Positions 1 to 10,692 of a DNA stretch of 64,000 bases are shown piece by piece. Within the stretch, counting starts at the first letter, position 1. The number at the start of each line of letters is the position of its first letter. Both the position numbers and the translations under genes were made by a program. The stretch lies in assembly GCF_030272615.1 (NCBI RefSeq), contig NC_081406.1:462548072-462612071 (forward strand). Direction: 5' to 3'. The notes beneath the pieces were generated by a model. It did no database searches, was not told the origin of the DNA, and was given only the letters and a program-made list of their open reading frames with translations. This DNA comes from Cryptomeria japonica (lineage: Eukaryota; Streptophyta; Pinopsida; Cupressales; Cupressaceae).

Positions 1-1334
1 TCCTCTTAGTTTCTATCAAATGTGTTTCCTTCAGATTCTTCTGAAATCTTGCAGCTAGACCAATTGCATGAGCTATATCCGCTCTCCTGTGAACAACATA
101 GTGCAATTTTCCAATCATTGACCTGTGCTCTTTCTCATCAACAGATGTGGCCTCATCTTCCTTAGACAATTTACAACTTGTAACCATTGGTGTCCCAATT
201 GGTTTATAGTCACTCATACCAAATGTCTTTAATACCTCTTTCACATACGTATACTGTGTGATGAAAATACCACTCTTCATTTGTTGTATTTGCAAACCTA
301 TGAATTTTTTTTATCTCCCACTAGAGATATTTCAAACTCACTTTTCATTTCATTTGCAAAGTTATTTCTCATGTCATCATTTCCTCCAAATATGATATCA
401 TCTACAAACACTTCACTAACCAATATTTTATCTCCTTCAGATTTAAGATATATTTTGCTATCTTCACTGGTTCTCTAAAATCCTATCTTCATTAGGTGTG
501 AATGAAGCCTTTCATACCATGTTCTTGGTGCTATTTTCAATCCATATAGTGCCTTGTGCAAATTAAATACCATGTCCTTCTTGTTTGTTAAAGAAAAACC
601 ATCTGGCTGCTCAATGTATACTTCCTCTTCTAGTATTCCATTCAAAAATGTTGACTTTACATCCATCTAGTATACTTTGAACCCTTTATGAGCTGCAAAA
701 GCCAGTAAAGTTTTGACACCTTCCAGTCTGGCCACTAGTACAAAAGTCTCACCATAACCTTCTCCTTCTTCTTGTGCATAACCTTTGCAAAACAATGTAG
801 CTTTGTTGTGAACTACAACACCATCTTCATTGGACATGTTCATAAAAACCCACTTAGTACCTATTAAATTTTTATTTACCGATTGAGGTACTAGAGTCCA
901 TGTGTTGTTCTTCTCAATTTGTTCAAGCTCCTTATCCATAGCTTTAACCCAATGATCATCACTAAATGCTTCCTTAGCAGTTTAGGCTCAATAGTGGAGA
1001 TCATGCAGGAATTTTCTCCAATTCTTCTTCTTGTTTGCACTCCAGCATCCTCATCTCCAATATTTTATTCAGGATTGTTATTGAGTCTCACATACCTCAG
1101 AATAAGATGTTCATTATCTTCAGGTTCATCTTCATTATCATCATCTTCTTCTGAGTCTACCTATTCTGGTTGAACTGGTACATCAATATTTGCTTTACCA
1201 GTTTAAGGTTTCACAGGTTCTGGTTCCAAAAACAAAATGAAAGGGTCTTCATCCTTTTTCTCTACATTGGTTTCTCCAAAGAATTTAGGATACTCATCCT
1301 CTCAAACATCAACATTCTCAATGATTCTTTGTGT
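1..1334 (-). pseudogene. copia pol: integrase-RT linker, reverse transcriptase and start of RNase H
   Basis: The family enzyme copies element RNA into cDNA inside virus-like particles. Reading leftward on the minus strand, 939-667 gives the RT N-terminus (WTLVP, GTKWVF, then a FCKGYAQ block matching the usual KARLVAKGY motif) and 666-475 gives MDVKSTFLNG, EEVYIEQPDGF and the ALYGLK block. Around 400-420 a degraded YVDDIIFG catalytic motif can be read, followed leftward by the FANEMKSEFEIS segment and text typical of the RT/RNase H junction (MIGKLHY-like). Stops at about 472 and 664 and several frame changes break it. Bases 940-1334 are a variable acidic linker. The 3' end lies beyond the window. 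Confidence 0.85.
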
Positions 1335-1732
1335 CTAGTTGTTAAAACACTTGTAGGCCTTACTCTTGGTGGAATAAACAAGAAATATACCTTCATCACT
1401 TTTAGCCTCAAACTTGCTAATATAGTCACCTCTCTTAATAAAAAATTTGCTACCAAATATCTTAAAATAATCAACATTAGGTGATCTACCATACCAATAT
1501 TCATAAGGAGTCTTGTCCTTACCTCTTTTTACCAGAATCTTGTTCATAGTGTAGACACTTGTGCTGGCAGCTTCTCTCCAAAAAGTTTTCGCTACACCTC
1601 CTTGTATCAACATCATCCTAGAAGCTTCAACAACTGACTGGTTGTTTCTCTCTGCAATAACATTCTGGTATGGTTTACTTCTTGAACTTGTCTCACTTGT
1701 GCTCATCATCACCATTGGGACAATTAGCATCT
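1335..1732 (-). pseudogene. copia integrase, C-terminal third
   Basis: The protein would insert element cDNA into the genome. The frame shows the end of the catalytic core and the following conserved block: NVIAERNNQSVVEASRMM (equivalent to NGVAERKNRTL...ARSML, holding the catalytic Glu of the DDE triad), FWREAAST, TPYEYWYGRSPNV and FKIFGSKFF. The zinc-binding N-terminus and the first two catalytic Asp residues are absent: upstream sequence passes straight into the tail of the gag zinc knuckle, so an internal deletion joined gag to integrase before the LTR at 1733-2910 arrived. Degenerate. Confidence 0.85.
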
Positions 1733-2910
1733 TGATGAATACTAAGAGGGGGGGTGAATTAGTATGCCAAAAATCTCTGCACTAAAACACTTAAACAGTC
1801 TGAAGACAAACTAGTAAAACAGTTTAACAGACAGACCGGTTATCACACATGCAAACCAAAATGCAAGTAAAGCATTCACCCACAAAAGAAATACAACCAT
1901 AACACACAATATTTGACATGGAAACCCAAATGGGAAAAACCACGGTGAGATGGAACTCACAAGTCACTATCTGCAGAATAGAAACAAGACCGGTTAAGGT
2001 CAGATCAGTTAAGGTCTTACAATGTTATTCACCAGAAGAGATCCTATTAGGAATCTCAATCGTTGTTAGGAGATAAGTCCGATTAAAGACTACCTTGTTA
2101 GAGGATTTTAGATTCATAGAAGTGAACCACCTTGTTAGAGGATTTTACAAAGGCTTTTGGGCCTACCCGGTTAAGGGCTATAGACTTGTCAAAGATGTGA
2201 GTAATCAACAAGTGTTTGATCTATCTAATAGCACCGACTGCTTGGTTAGATCCAGTATAGTTCACTGCTAATGCATTCCAGCATTACTTCAGTCTTCTCT
2301 ATCTCTCTCTCTCAGTTACAACTTGATCTTCTCAGATAAGATCGCTCTTTCAACAACTCAACAATCACCTTAAACCCTAGCACAACATAGACCCTTTTAG
2401 CAACAACCTAAAACCCTAGACATGATGTCATTTTAAAGGAATCTGATTTCATGTTGGTCCAATAGGATTACATTACAATCTCCTAGGTTTTAATGAATCT
2501 AGACATACTTAGTAACATGACACAAAAAGCACCGTCAGTGTGTCAGCACCGTCAATCAACCAATGGATTTGTAACTAATCAAAAAATGTTGGTTGGTAAC
2601 TCATCACAGACTATTACCGGTTCATACAAAATACCGGTTGCCGGTTTGACAAAAATGAAGACTGGTAAGAATGTGTTATGCCACTTTGCTTCCTCGTACT
2701 GCTTGAGATCTTCGAGCCGCTTTGGGTTGACATGCCGCTTTAGACCGGGAAACACATTTTGTAAAATCACCAATAGTCTAAAGACTAGAATACAACATAC
2801 TGGTTGGAACAAATACCGGTTGAGCTCTAGCTCATACATATAAAGGAGATCTCAATACAAGTGTGTGTCCATCAATGACAATCACAACATAAACATCAAA
2901 AATGCCAACA
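1733..2910 (-). mobile_element. Solo copia LTR 'a' (1178 bp), TSD CATCT
   Basis: It starts TGATGAATAC and ends GCCAACA, with CATCT directly before (1728-1732) and after (2911-2915). On the plus strand it begins with a short lead and a run of seven G followed by TGAATT, like the 5' LTR at 4857-6247, and shares the core at 1918-1952. There is no internal region, so it is a solo LTR left by LTR-LTR recombination. It lies just before the last Cys of the host gag zinc knuckle. It contains many ACCGGT-type hexamers. Orientation is called minus by analogy with 4857-6247. No coding sequence. Confidence 0.88.
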
Positions 2911-3510
2911 CATCTATGTGTCCAATCTTGTTGCATGCAAAACATTTCAAAGGTAATTTACCTCTATATTTACCGGTTCCTCTGGGCAACTTCTTGGCCA
3001 ACAAAGATTCAATCTAAAATAAATTATCTTCATCATCGGCTTCTTTGCTGGATCTAGATTCATAACTGTGACTGACATCTCTACTTTTTCTCATAGATGG
3101 GTGAGAAATAGAAGCTTTACATGGTGATTCAGATTTCTGAACACTACCATCATAACCATTTAATTCAAAAGCAGTAAGTTTACCAATGATGGAATCAAGG
3201 GTTACCTTGGTTTTGTCAATAGATTTCAACTCCTAAATGGCTGCAACTCAGATAGCATAGACTGGTAGCAGGGTTCTCAATACCTTACTACCTACTGTGG
3301 CATCATCCATTTTACCACCAACACCCTTGATCTCACCAATTATCTCTTTTATCCTCTGACCATACTGTTGGATATACTCACCTTCCGCCATCCGTATGTC
3401 ATCAAAATTCCCTCTTAGACTCCTTCCTTGGCAATCTTCACATGTTCATTATTGCTATAAATCTCTTCAAGTTTCTTCCATACCTCACGTGCAGTCTCCA
3501 GACCATGAAC
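2911..3510 (-). pseudogene. copia gag, C-terminal part with zinc knuckle
   Basis: Gag packages element RNA. Minus-strand reading gives, in order, VHGLETAREVWKKLEEIY, a segment like SRIKEIIGEIKGVGG, a VLRTLLPVYA block, a basic/serine region at 3229-3014 ending EADDEDNLF, and then KKLPRGTGKYRGKLPLKCFAC. The zinc knuckle C-x2-C-x4-H-x4-C is seen as CFACNKIGHID up to 2911; its last Cys lies on the far side of solo LTR 'a'. One in-frame stop sits near 3011 and another near 3420. Solo LTR 'b' interrupts it at the other end. Confidence 0.85.
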
Positions 3511-4548
3511 TGTTAGAACCTAGAGGCAACTGAGAGGGGGGGGGGGTGTGAATCAGTTGTCTATTAATTTCAACCCAAATACAACTTAACCAAACTTAAT
3601 GCCGGTAGATAGTTTAGCAATTAATAATAGTACTGGTAAAGTTTAATTCATGAAAAAGAAAGACAAATAACATACATAACACATAGCACAGTTATTTGTA
3701 CGTGGAAACCCTATAAGGAGAAAAACTACGGTGGGAAACCTTACCCAGAATCAGATGATACTACTATAGATAGTATGTGTGTACAAATGGGGTCTGCACA
3801 TTCAGAAAGGCCAACTACCTAGATCTCACTGCTCAATCATAAAATCAAAGTCACACTGACTAGAATTGGATGGTTAAATCTAATGATAATGTACTACTCA
3901 AAATAGCATCTTCATATGCTGGATTCAGTACCAGTTAAGCTCTGTTTGTCTTCCTCATACCTTCCTTAAATCTTCAAATGATGTCTATGTGTATAGCTCT
4001 ACTTATATTCGCATATATCCTATTACAATCCTTTTCCTTACTTGTCTACATAATCTCACAACTCAAATCTTACATATATACCAAAACCTAAGACTAGATG
4101 TGTAGGTCGACTCACTAAGATATTACAATAAAATCAATTACAAATGAATCAATATGCGATGCATCATGTCAGCTCAATACATTTACAATAGTAACAAATC
4201 ATCTCCATAATGTGTCATGCTGATCTGGAATAGATAATGCTTGTCGGTCCATAACCTAGACCTATTTGCCGGTAACAACAAACATGCAAACTCGATTGTA
4301 CCAATAATTAAATCACCAAAACCAAGTGTCCAAACAATGTCTTTGACATAACCAAGTAATCTCTAGATGATAACAGATCATCCTTAGTGTCGGTGAATAA
4401 TATAACTTGTAGGTTAATCAGATACTGGTGACTGTGCATAAGTCATTGAACATGCCGCTGAACATAACCAAAGATCTCCACAAGGATAAGTATTGACAAG
4501 TGTTGACATCAATGCCAAAACCAATGCAACACATCCATAATACCAACA
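3511..4548 (-). mobile_element. Solo copia LTR 'b' (1038 bp), TSD TGAAC
   Basis: It begins TGTTAGAACC and ends TACCAACA. TGAAC occurs immediately before (3506-3510) and after (4549-4553), and removing the insert restores the gag reading across EYVDV and HGLE. It contains a 12-G tract near 3536-3547, the LTR core at 3701-3740 and several GCCGGT/TGCCGG motifs. It is closest to solo LTR 'e' at 50888-51937, sharing the ACTGAGAGGG start and the GATGATACTACTA segment. No internal region and no gene. Confidence 0.92.
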
Positions 4549-4770
4549 TGAACATCAACATATTCAATATTAGATAAAGAACTGATAATAGCCTCTAGTG
4601 CTTGATTGTTTTCTTGTTGCTCTTTCTTCTGATCATCAGTCATAATTCTAGTAGGTGCAACATATTGAGTATTGATATGTTCGCAGTATTGATTCCAAGA
4701 CACTTGATATAAATTTTCATTCTATCACTCCATATCCTGTACTTCTCTCTATTAAACTTTAGACCTTCCT
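4549..4770 (-). pseudogene. copia gag, N-terminal part
   Basis: Rightmost part of S1 gag. Near 4760-4735 the minus strand reads FNREKYRIWSDRMKIYIKCLG, the usual opening of Sirevirus-type gag (F-x-G-x-N-Y-x-x-W-x-x-R-M). After a frame change, 4703-4549 gives DDQKKEQQENNQALEAIISSL and SNIEYVDV, which join to VHGLE beyond solo LTR 'b'. The start codon is not preserved in an obvious place. Confidence 0.75.
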
Positions 4771-4839
4771 ACTTCATCATATTTACAAGATCTTTACCTC
4801 AAGTTGTGAGGATTAGACCTTAGAGGACCTAAGAACCTA

Positions 4840-4851
4840 GCTCTGATACCA
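4840..4851 (-). other. Primer-binding site of S1 (initiator Met tRNA type)
   Basis: The minus strand reads TGGTATCAGAGC, the standard copia primer site complementary to the 3' end of plant initiator tRNA-Met. It lies five bases inside the 5' LTR end, which fixes the S1 orientation. Confidence 0.88.
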
Positions 4852-4856
4852 ATTCA

Positions 4857-6247
4857 TGGTATTATGAAAGAACAAGGATCCGGTCAACTAATGAGGGGGG
4901 GGGGGGGGGTAAATCAATAGATAGAAAAACTGATAAAACTTCACCAATCTCAAAATCAATCTCTCAAAGTAAACTTAGAACTATCAATGCAATATCTCTG
5001 TCAAGATAAAAACTGTCAAACTAAACTAGTTGACTATTACAATAGATAACAGTAATCAACTTGAAACTTATAACCATTCAAATACTTTTACTAACATAAG
5101 TAAAACTTCATTTCTATTGTTGTTTGTTATCATGACTTATCAAAGTGGAATAAGTAGTTAAGAAAATCAACCATAGAAACATAACCACAAAAACATTCAC
5201 CACTTGACACAATATTTTTGACATGGAAACCCAAATGGGAAAAACCATGGTGAGATGGAACTCACAAGAAATTTTGAACTCTTCTGAAGTTTGCTTTGTT
5301 AGGAGCCAAGCCTGTTAAAGATTTACAAAAGGTCCTATTAAGAACTGATCCTATTAGGAACCACTCAGTTAAGGGATTGACTATAATGCCTTGTTAGAAG
5401 AAATACCTTGTAAGGAGTAACTTTTGTAAAGGATTTAGAATCCAAGATAATGGATCACCTTGTTATAGGATTTGAATAACACCAAGCTTGTTAGAGCTTA
5501 CCCGATTAGGGAATTTAACTGCTATAATTTTTAGAAAACAATAGGAGTTTTTTGATCTGTTTGAATAACACTTCACTTGCTTGTTCAAATCCTTTTCATG
5601 ATACTATCTTTCTTTACTCAAACTGTAGATACATCATCCCATTTGGCAACCACACATTCAATTCAACTTTGTCAACACACTCAAACTAAACAAATCATCA
5701 ACCTTATAAACAAATCAACTAGGTCGGTAACACAACAAAAACTTAATTCTAATAGAGATTACAAACAAGTAGGTTTAAGTATGACTGTTGGATTGCATAA
5801 CAATCCCTACACATCATTCAAGAAAGCCTCGACCACTCCTTGATCACTACTTCATCGAACTCAGTAACTCATCACCCGCTTTGCATTATATGCAATATAC
5901 TTGCTCATTCCCAATACAAAAAAAATGTTACCTCAACATGCCAAAAACACTTTGAAACTCTCTTCATATAATATGCATATGTGTCATAATCATCACCGCT
6001 CGTCATCAAATCATAAACCAATATAACCAATTCACCAAACTTAATTGGTTAGGGTTTATCAAAACAACAGGTAGGGTTTACCGGTTCAACCCTCCAATAC
6101 TTAGCAATACCAATTCACTCCACAAACTTTCCTACCAGTTACAGTTCCTTCATTTAGCTCTTCCTACCAATTACAAAACATCATTACAATAATAACATTA
6201 CCAGTTAATTGATATCAATTAATGCAATCTTCATGCAAATGCCAACA
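4857..6247 (-). repeat. 5' LTR of S1 ('c', about 1391 bp)
   Basis: Read on the plus strand it starts TGGTATTATG five bases beyond the primer site and probably ends GCCAACA at 6247. It holds the longest G tract of the window (about 16 G, near 4895-4910), the LTR core (5222-5256) and TACCGGTT/TACCAGTT motifs toward its right end. Its size is typical of Sirevirus LTRs. The partner LTR is outside the window, so the right end rests on the CCAACA ending shared with LTRs a, b and d, not on a TSD. Confidence 0.75.
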
Positions 6248-6725
6248 TTGACTATGGAGAAAATAATGACCATAATAATTGTGGTTTAGGATCTCCTTGT
6301 AAAATGAAATAAATAAAGGTACATGAGGAGGTGAAATTTTATGAATAATAGTCATAAATGTTTTTTTGTAGAAGTATGGGAAAAGGATCAAACATGCAAG
6401 TTGTAATATCCATAAGTGTATACAACACATAATTAGTTGTATGTTTGAATACCTATTAGTGTTCAATATTTTTAGATTGTGCATGCAATGAAATACTGTT
6501 AGCATATCTTTTTCAATTTCATTCTAGTGGATTAACCTAACAATTTCCCTCATGATTCATACAATTCATATGAATTATATTATATTATCAATGAGACTTA
6601 CAATTTTATGCTTCAATACCACACAAGTGTATGTATGGTGTAAATTAACTCTATGAAATTTGTAGAGGGATTTTATTCATTATAACAATCAAATAATCCT
6701 TTAGAGGAATCCACTACATTAATAG
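6248..6725. other. Flank between S1 and T1, no gene seen
   Basis: AT-rich sequence without a convincing ORF or repeat. It is the left flank of the T1 insertion and ends with the TSD AATAG (6721-6725). In the unoccupied locus it would continue at 60734. Confidence 0.6.
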
Positions 6726-7470
6726 TGTAGATACTTAAAATTGTCCTATTTAATTAAATAAATTTTTATTTATTTAACGAATTCATTAATCCTCTTCTAA
6801 GCCTTTCCTCATTTAAATAAATACTTTTATTTATTTAAATTGTCCTTTTCATAAATTAAATATATACTTATTTATTTAATTGATCCCATTTCCTCTACTA
6901 ATTAAATAAATCTTTATTTATTTAATTAATTCATTAGCCTTTTCTATCCATGACACATGTCATTCATCTCTTAATTCCTACACTACCTACCCCCTTTATC
7001 ATTTTATTATTTCCTCTACCTACCCTCTAATCCTAGCCGACCGTTTATCTTTACACCTCTTAATCGTATCCCTCCATTTCTTACAGTGTCTTCTATATAA
7101 GAGGATGCTTCTTCCATTATGAACCCTAATCATTCAAATCAGCTAATGAGCATTCTAATCAATCTTATGCAATCAAGCCTTTTTGTGATCAAACTATCAA
7201 CCACATTTTCATTTTTTGTTGAGCTCTTGTGCACACATAAAATCTGAGAGCAAATATATCAAGCAAGATCAATGGAGATAAGAAGAATGAAGATTCAAAC
7301 CCTAATTGACATGTGATGGTATAATCTTTTTGATTTCGTTGATTTGCATTGTCTTAATTAATCTTCATATGTTATGGTGGATCTTTGCTATTGTTAGGCT
7401 AGGGTTTTATGGTTGAATTCATTTAGTCTTTCAATATTGTTGTTCCATTATCAAGTTTTCACCATACACA
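6726..7470 (+). repeat. 5' LTR of T1 (745 bp)
   Basis: Starts TGTAGATACT and ends ACCATACACA, followed four bases later by a primer-site sequence. Its left third (6749-6930) is a series of AT-rich near-palindromes of ATTAAATAAATA/TATTTATTTAAT type. A TATA-like TATATAA lies at 7094-7100, followed by GAGGATGCTTC. Related copies are at 59930-60728 (same strand) and 28970-29755 (opposite strand). Confidence 0.9.
7094..7100 (+). promoter_or_regulatory. Probable TATA box of the T1 LTR
   Basis: TATATAA in the GC-poor end of U3, with AGAGGATGC just after it. The 3' LTR has TATATATGA at the same place (near 60352) and the inverted T2 LTR has CTTATATAG near 29317. Conservation in all three LTRs supports a promoter role; no start-site data. 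Confidence 0.5.
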
Positions 7471-7473
7471 TTT

Positions 7474-7491
7474 TGGCACACCCAGTGGGAC
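7474..7491 (+). other. Primer-binding site of T1
   Basis: TGGCACACCCAGTGGGAC starts a few bases after the LTR end. The pattern is like the TGGCGC/TGGCAC...GGTGGGAC primer sites of plant Tat-type gypsy elements. I do not assign the tRNA. Confidence 0.6.
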
Positions 7492-7631
7492 TCTTGTCCC
7501 TTTTGCATTTAACATCTTTTGTTGCAAATTTTGTGTTTTTGAACTTCCAGATCTGACATTTTCCGATGACATTTCAAATTTTTGCATCTACACCCTCTGA
7601 AATCATGTTTTTGTTTTTCTATCACGTCTGT

Positions 7632-7867
7632 GCATTCCAAAATCCCGTTTGTGTTCTCGACAACATTTTTAGTTTCCATATCGTAGGTTTTCATTTCAGT
7701 CGCATCTATGCAGTCTTTAGGGGCGTCTGTGAGTTTAAATCACGTCCATGCATTCCAAAATCGTGTTTGTATTCTTGACAACATTTTTATTTTCCAGATT
7801 GCAGTTTTTCATTTCAGTCGTATTTATGCTGTATTCAGGGGCATCTATGAGTTTAAATCAATTTTGT
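7632..7867 (+). repeat. Two-copy 118-bp tandem repeat in the T1 leader
   Basis: Unit 1 at 7632-7749 and unit 2 at 7750-7867 share GCATTCCAAAATC, GACAACATTTTTA, CATTTCAGTCG and GAGTTTAAATCA in order, with scattered substitutions. It is not coding in a convincing frame. Confidence 0.7.
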
Positions 7868-9805
7868 GATTGGTTTAATAGCGTTTGCGTTCTCTGCATT
7901 TTTTTTTGTGTTCTGCATTTTTTAGTTCCTCACTTAGGGTTTCTATTTCATCATTTTGTCTTGCATTTAGGGTTTTAGATTTGGTTCATTTAAAATAATA
8001 TCTTGTGATCCAACTAATGAAGTGGTACAATTTGTTTTTGGAAGCAAATCATGAATCAAAGGCCCCTATTTTTCACAAAGTGTTTTGGGATTTTGTTAAA
8101 ATAAACCTAACTTGTTTGCTTGCAGGAAGGGGTAATTATTTGAAACAACCCAAATTACTAACAAATATTTGTTGCAGGGCCTTGGCATGGGTTTGATTTT
8201 GATTTTCATTGTGTGCTTTGTTTTCATAGATTAGCAAACACTTCAATTGGTGCACTAAAATTGAACCAATGTCTTTTGTGTCTTGAGCAATAGGCTCTTT
8301 GTGTTTAATCTTTAGAGGGTCTACCTCCCCACGTGGTCACTAGGACTACTAGTGAGGAGGGAATGACCCAAGTGGTAGCGAGGCAATACCCCCTCTTCCG
8401 AACCACTATAAAGAACTATATCCATGGTGAAATCCATTGGTAACATGTGTTGATTAGTCCACATCGATACTATGTCTCCCCATAAACCCGTTTGATCAAA
8501 TTTATTTGATCAATAGTAGGGCATAACCCCTACAGGTTGGGAGCCTTCTATAATTACTGAGTTGAAAGTGTTGCATGTATGGCCACACAAGTGGATGCCC
8601 TTACTGGCACCTTTTTTTTTACAAAGCCAAAATCCTTCTAGTTGCTGGGATAGGAGGTCGGACCTCTGGAGCGGCCCACACACATACAGTTCTTAGTAGA
8701 GGTACAAAGTTTGCCATGAGGAGTTTTCATGGGGACTAGTACTTGGTTGCCTTGGAGAAGTGAGTGTCAAGGGTGGAGCTAGTGGGGTCAAGCACCTAAG
8801 TATCCTCTTTGAATAGCGTATCCTTAGGGGAAACCCCATGTGGGATCAACAACTATTGTCCTGGCCAACCATAAGAATTGTGCTTGTCTTCTTTTAAACA
8901 TTCAAACATTCAAGGCCAACCATCAAATATTGTGTCTTTTGTCTCTTAAAGTGTATGAAAAACATTTTTACATCAAACAACACACTTTCTTTTGAGTCAT
9001 TTTGAGTCTAAACACTTGCAAACATAGAGTCCTCATCAACATTGTGTCCTCTTGTCATGAAAAAATGGTCAAAGATTCAGATTTGGTCATAACAAAAATG
9101 TCACAAATTGGAAAAATTGCACTCGGGCTTTATAAATGTGTCTGTGTCTGATAGAAATACGTATGTATAATTTAACCGTACCTGTGTAGGACAGCAACAC
9201 GTTCGTGTCATCGTGCAAACTATATATTCACAAGATTCTCAGAATCACGCTTGTACAATATCTAGTCAAGTTTGTCTTTAATAATTGTGTGTGTGAAGGA
9301 TGCATGCACACATGTGTTCAATATTGAAAAAACTTACAATCCAATGAACAAGAGCAATCAGTTTCAGAATTCTTGAGATTCCTGGATTATTTCTCTAGGT
9401 TTTCATCTACCATTCAACCTATTTTTGGGTCTAACAGAGTTCATCACTACTTTACACCTTGAATTACATTCACATTTTTCTAAACTTGAGTCAAAAGGTC
9501 ACTTGCTTGTCCCCATCTTACTTTTTCAGCACAATACATACAACAACATTTTGCTAAGTGGTCCCTCATCAAGGTCTATCACCTTTGGGTCTCATTTGGT
9601 CTTACTTGGAGTCAAGGTCAGCTTACTTCATCAAGAGATCTATCATCTCTTTGGAATTCACACCTACTCTACTACATACATACTTGGTCCTACACTTTGG
9701 CATAGCATATACACCTCAGATTCATTTACATTCCATCCAACTCTTGGTCTTCCATACTATTTCAATTTTCATCTAGTCTCACACATCTTGGTCAAGACCT
9801 AGTTC

Positions 9806-10692
9806 ATGGTTGAAACCCATTCCCAAAAATCTAGAATGGAAGCTAAAGAGGCTCAAGACTCTACAAATATGAGTGGCTATGAGTACGATAATCATATCTT
9901 TTTCAATTCTGACCATACCACATTACCTGACATGGACATCTATAGAAACATTTAGAATATTGAGAACACAGATAATACAAACAATCATGATGCACAAGAT
10001 GACAATATGGATAACACTTCAGTACACTCATCAGAGGTGGAAGATGCAATCATGGATCCTCATTTCAACAAGATGATACAAGAAATCATGAGAAGAGAGA
10101 TAATATTTCCTACAAGTGATGGCACAAAGTGGAGCTAAGATACCTCATGATTTTGTCATGTCCCAAATAATAGAAAATTGACCTACTCAAGAAAATTAAG
10201 TCAACATGGATCAAGGAGACCTAATAGTCGAGGTAATAGAAGATCATGTCTCATGCCTGAGTCACCATCATCCTTATTTTAAAAATCTGAGATTTCAAAT
10301 ACACATGGTCAAGCTTATGATACTCAAGAAAGAACATCTCATGAACAATTCTGTCTACGCAGACCCTTATGGAAATCTTATGTGGATAAATACATCCAAC
10401 CACACACCAATACTAAGGACCAAACACAAAGAACTTGGATACCCAAAGGAATGCTCAAAATTTGGATACAAGAAAACCCCATGTCAAATTTGGGGGCAAT
10501 ACACAAGAGAAAAATTGTGATATGCCTTATGACCCTATATCGGGTGGTCCCTACATTCATTATCATTATAGACCCCCTCCATATGAACATGTTTACGATC
10601 AATACCATCCATACATGCATTATCCTCCTCCTCCACCCAGTGGGTCAGGCATGGGATATGGTCCAAGAATTTAGACTCCACCCAAAAACAAT
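9806..10692 (+). pseudogene. T1 gag, acidic and Tyr/Pro-rich N-terminal part
   Basis: ATG at 9806 (a second, in frame, at 9836) opens MVETHSQKSRMEAKEAQDST, then an Asp/Asn-rich segment (NTDNTNNHDAQDDNMDNT). After stops and a frame change the reading continues at 10435-10674 with RKPHVKFGGNTQEK and the tyrosine/proline-rich HYHYRPPPYEHVYDQYHPYM, MHYPPPPP and GMGYGP. Related Tyr/Pro-rich stretches occur in both duplicated T2 copies near 31080-31170 and 31610-31710, which supports this as real gag. At least two stops and two frame changes; not translatable as a whole. Confidence 0.7.

Larger units (their letters stand above)
1..6247 (-). mobile_element. Sirevirus-like Ty1/copia retrotransposon S1, degenerate and cut by the window edge
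   Basis: On the minus strand the order is 5' LTR (4857-6247), tRNA primer site, gag, integrase end, RT and RNase H, which is the Ty1/copia order. The 3' LTR would lie left of base 1. Gag has been split twice by solo LTRs, at 3511-4548 and 1733-2910, both with perfect 5-bp target duplications. An older internal deletion removed protease and most of integrase, so the gag zinc knuckle runs almost directly into the integrase C-terminus. Gag text and LTR style (G tract, ACCGGT-rich) resemble Sirevirus/Maximus elements; the lineage name is inference, the copia assignment is firm. Confidence 0.85.
7471..9805 (+). other. Long untranslated leader of T1
   Basis: About 2.3 kb between primer site and gag, without a convincing protein. 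Bases 7632-7867 hold two tandem copies of a 118-bp unit starting GCATTCCAAAATC and ending with a GAGTTTAAATCA block. Bases 8300-8900 have a GC-richer stretch (CTACCTCCCCACGTGG and following). Long gag leaders are usual in the Tat/Ogre group. ORFs starting at 7748 and 9425 in this stretch look fortuitous. Confidence 0.6.

Noticed and set aside
4840-4851. A tRNA gene
   Set aside because: Only the short primer-site complement is present; no cloverleaf around it. The same holds for the other primer sites.
7509-7978. Cys-rich or Phe-rich small ORFs in the T1 leader
   Set aside because: They arise from the 118-bp tandem repeat and lack conserved features.
9425-9802. 125-codon ORF ahead of T1 gag
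   Set aside because: His/Leu/Thr-rich, no match with gag text, ends just before the better supported gag start at 9806.
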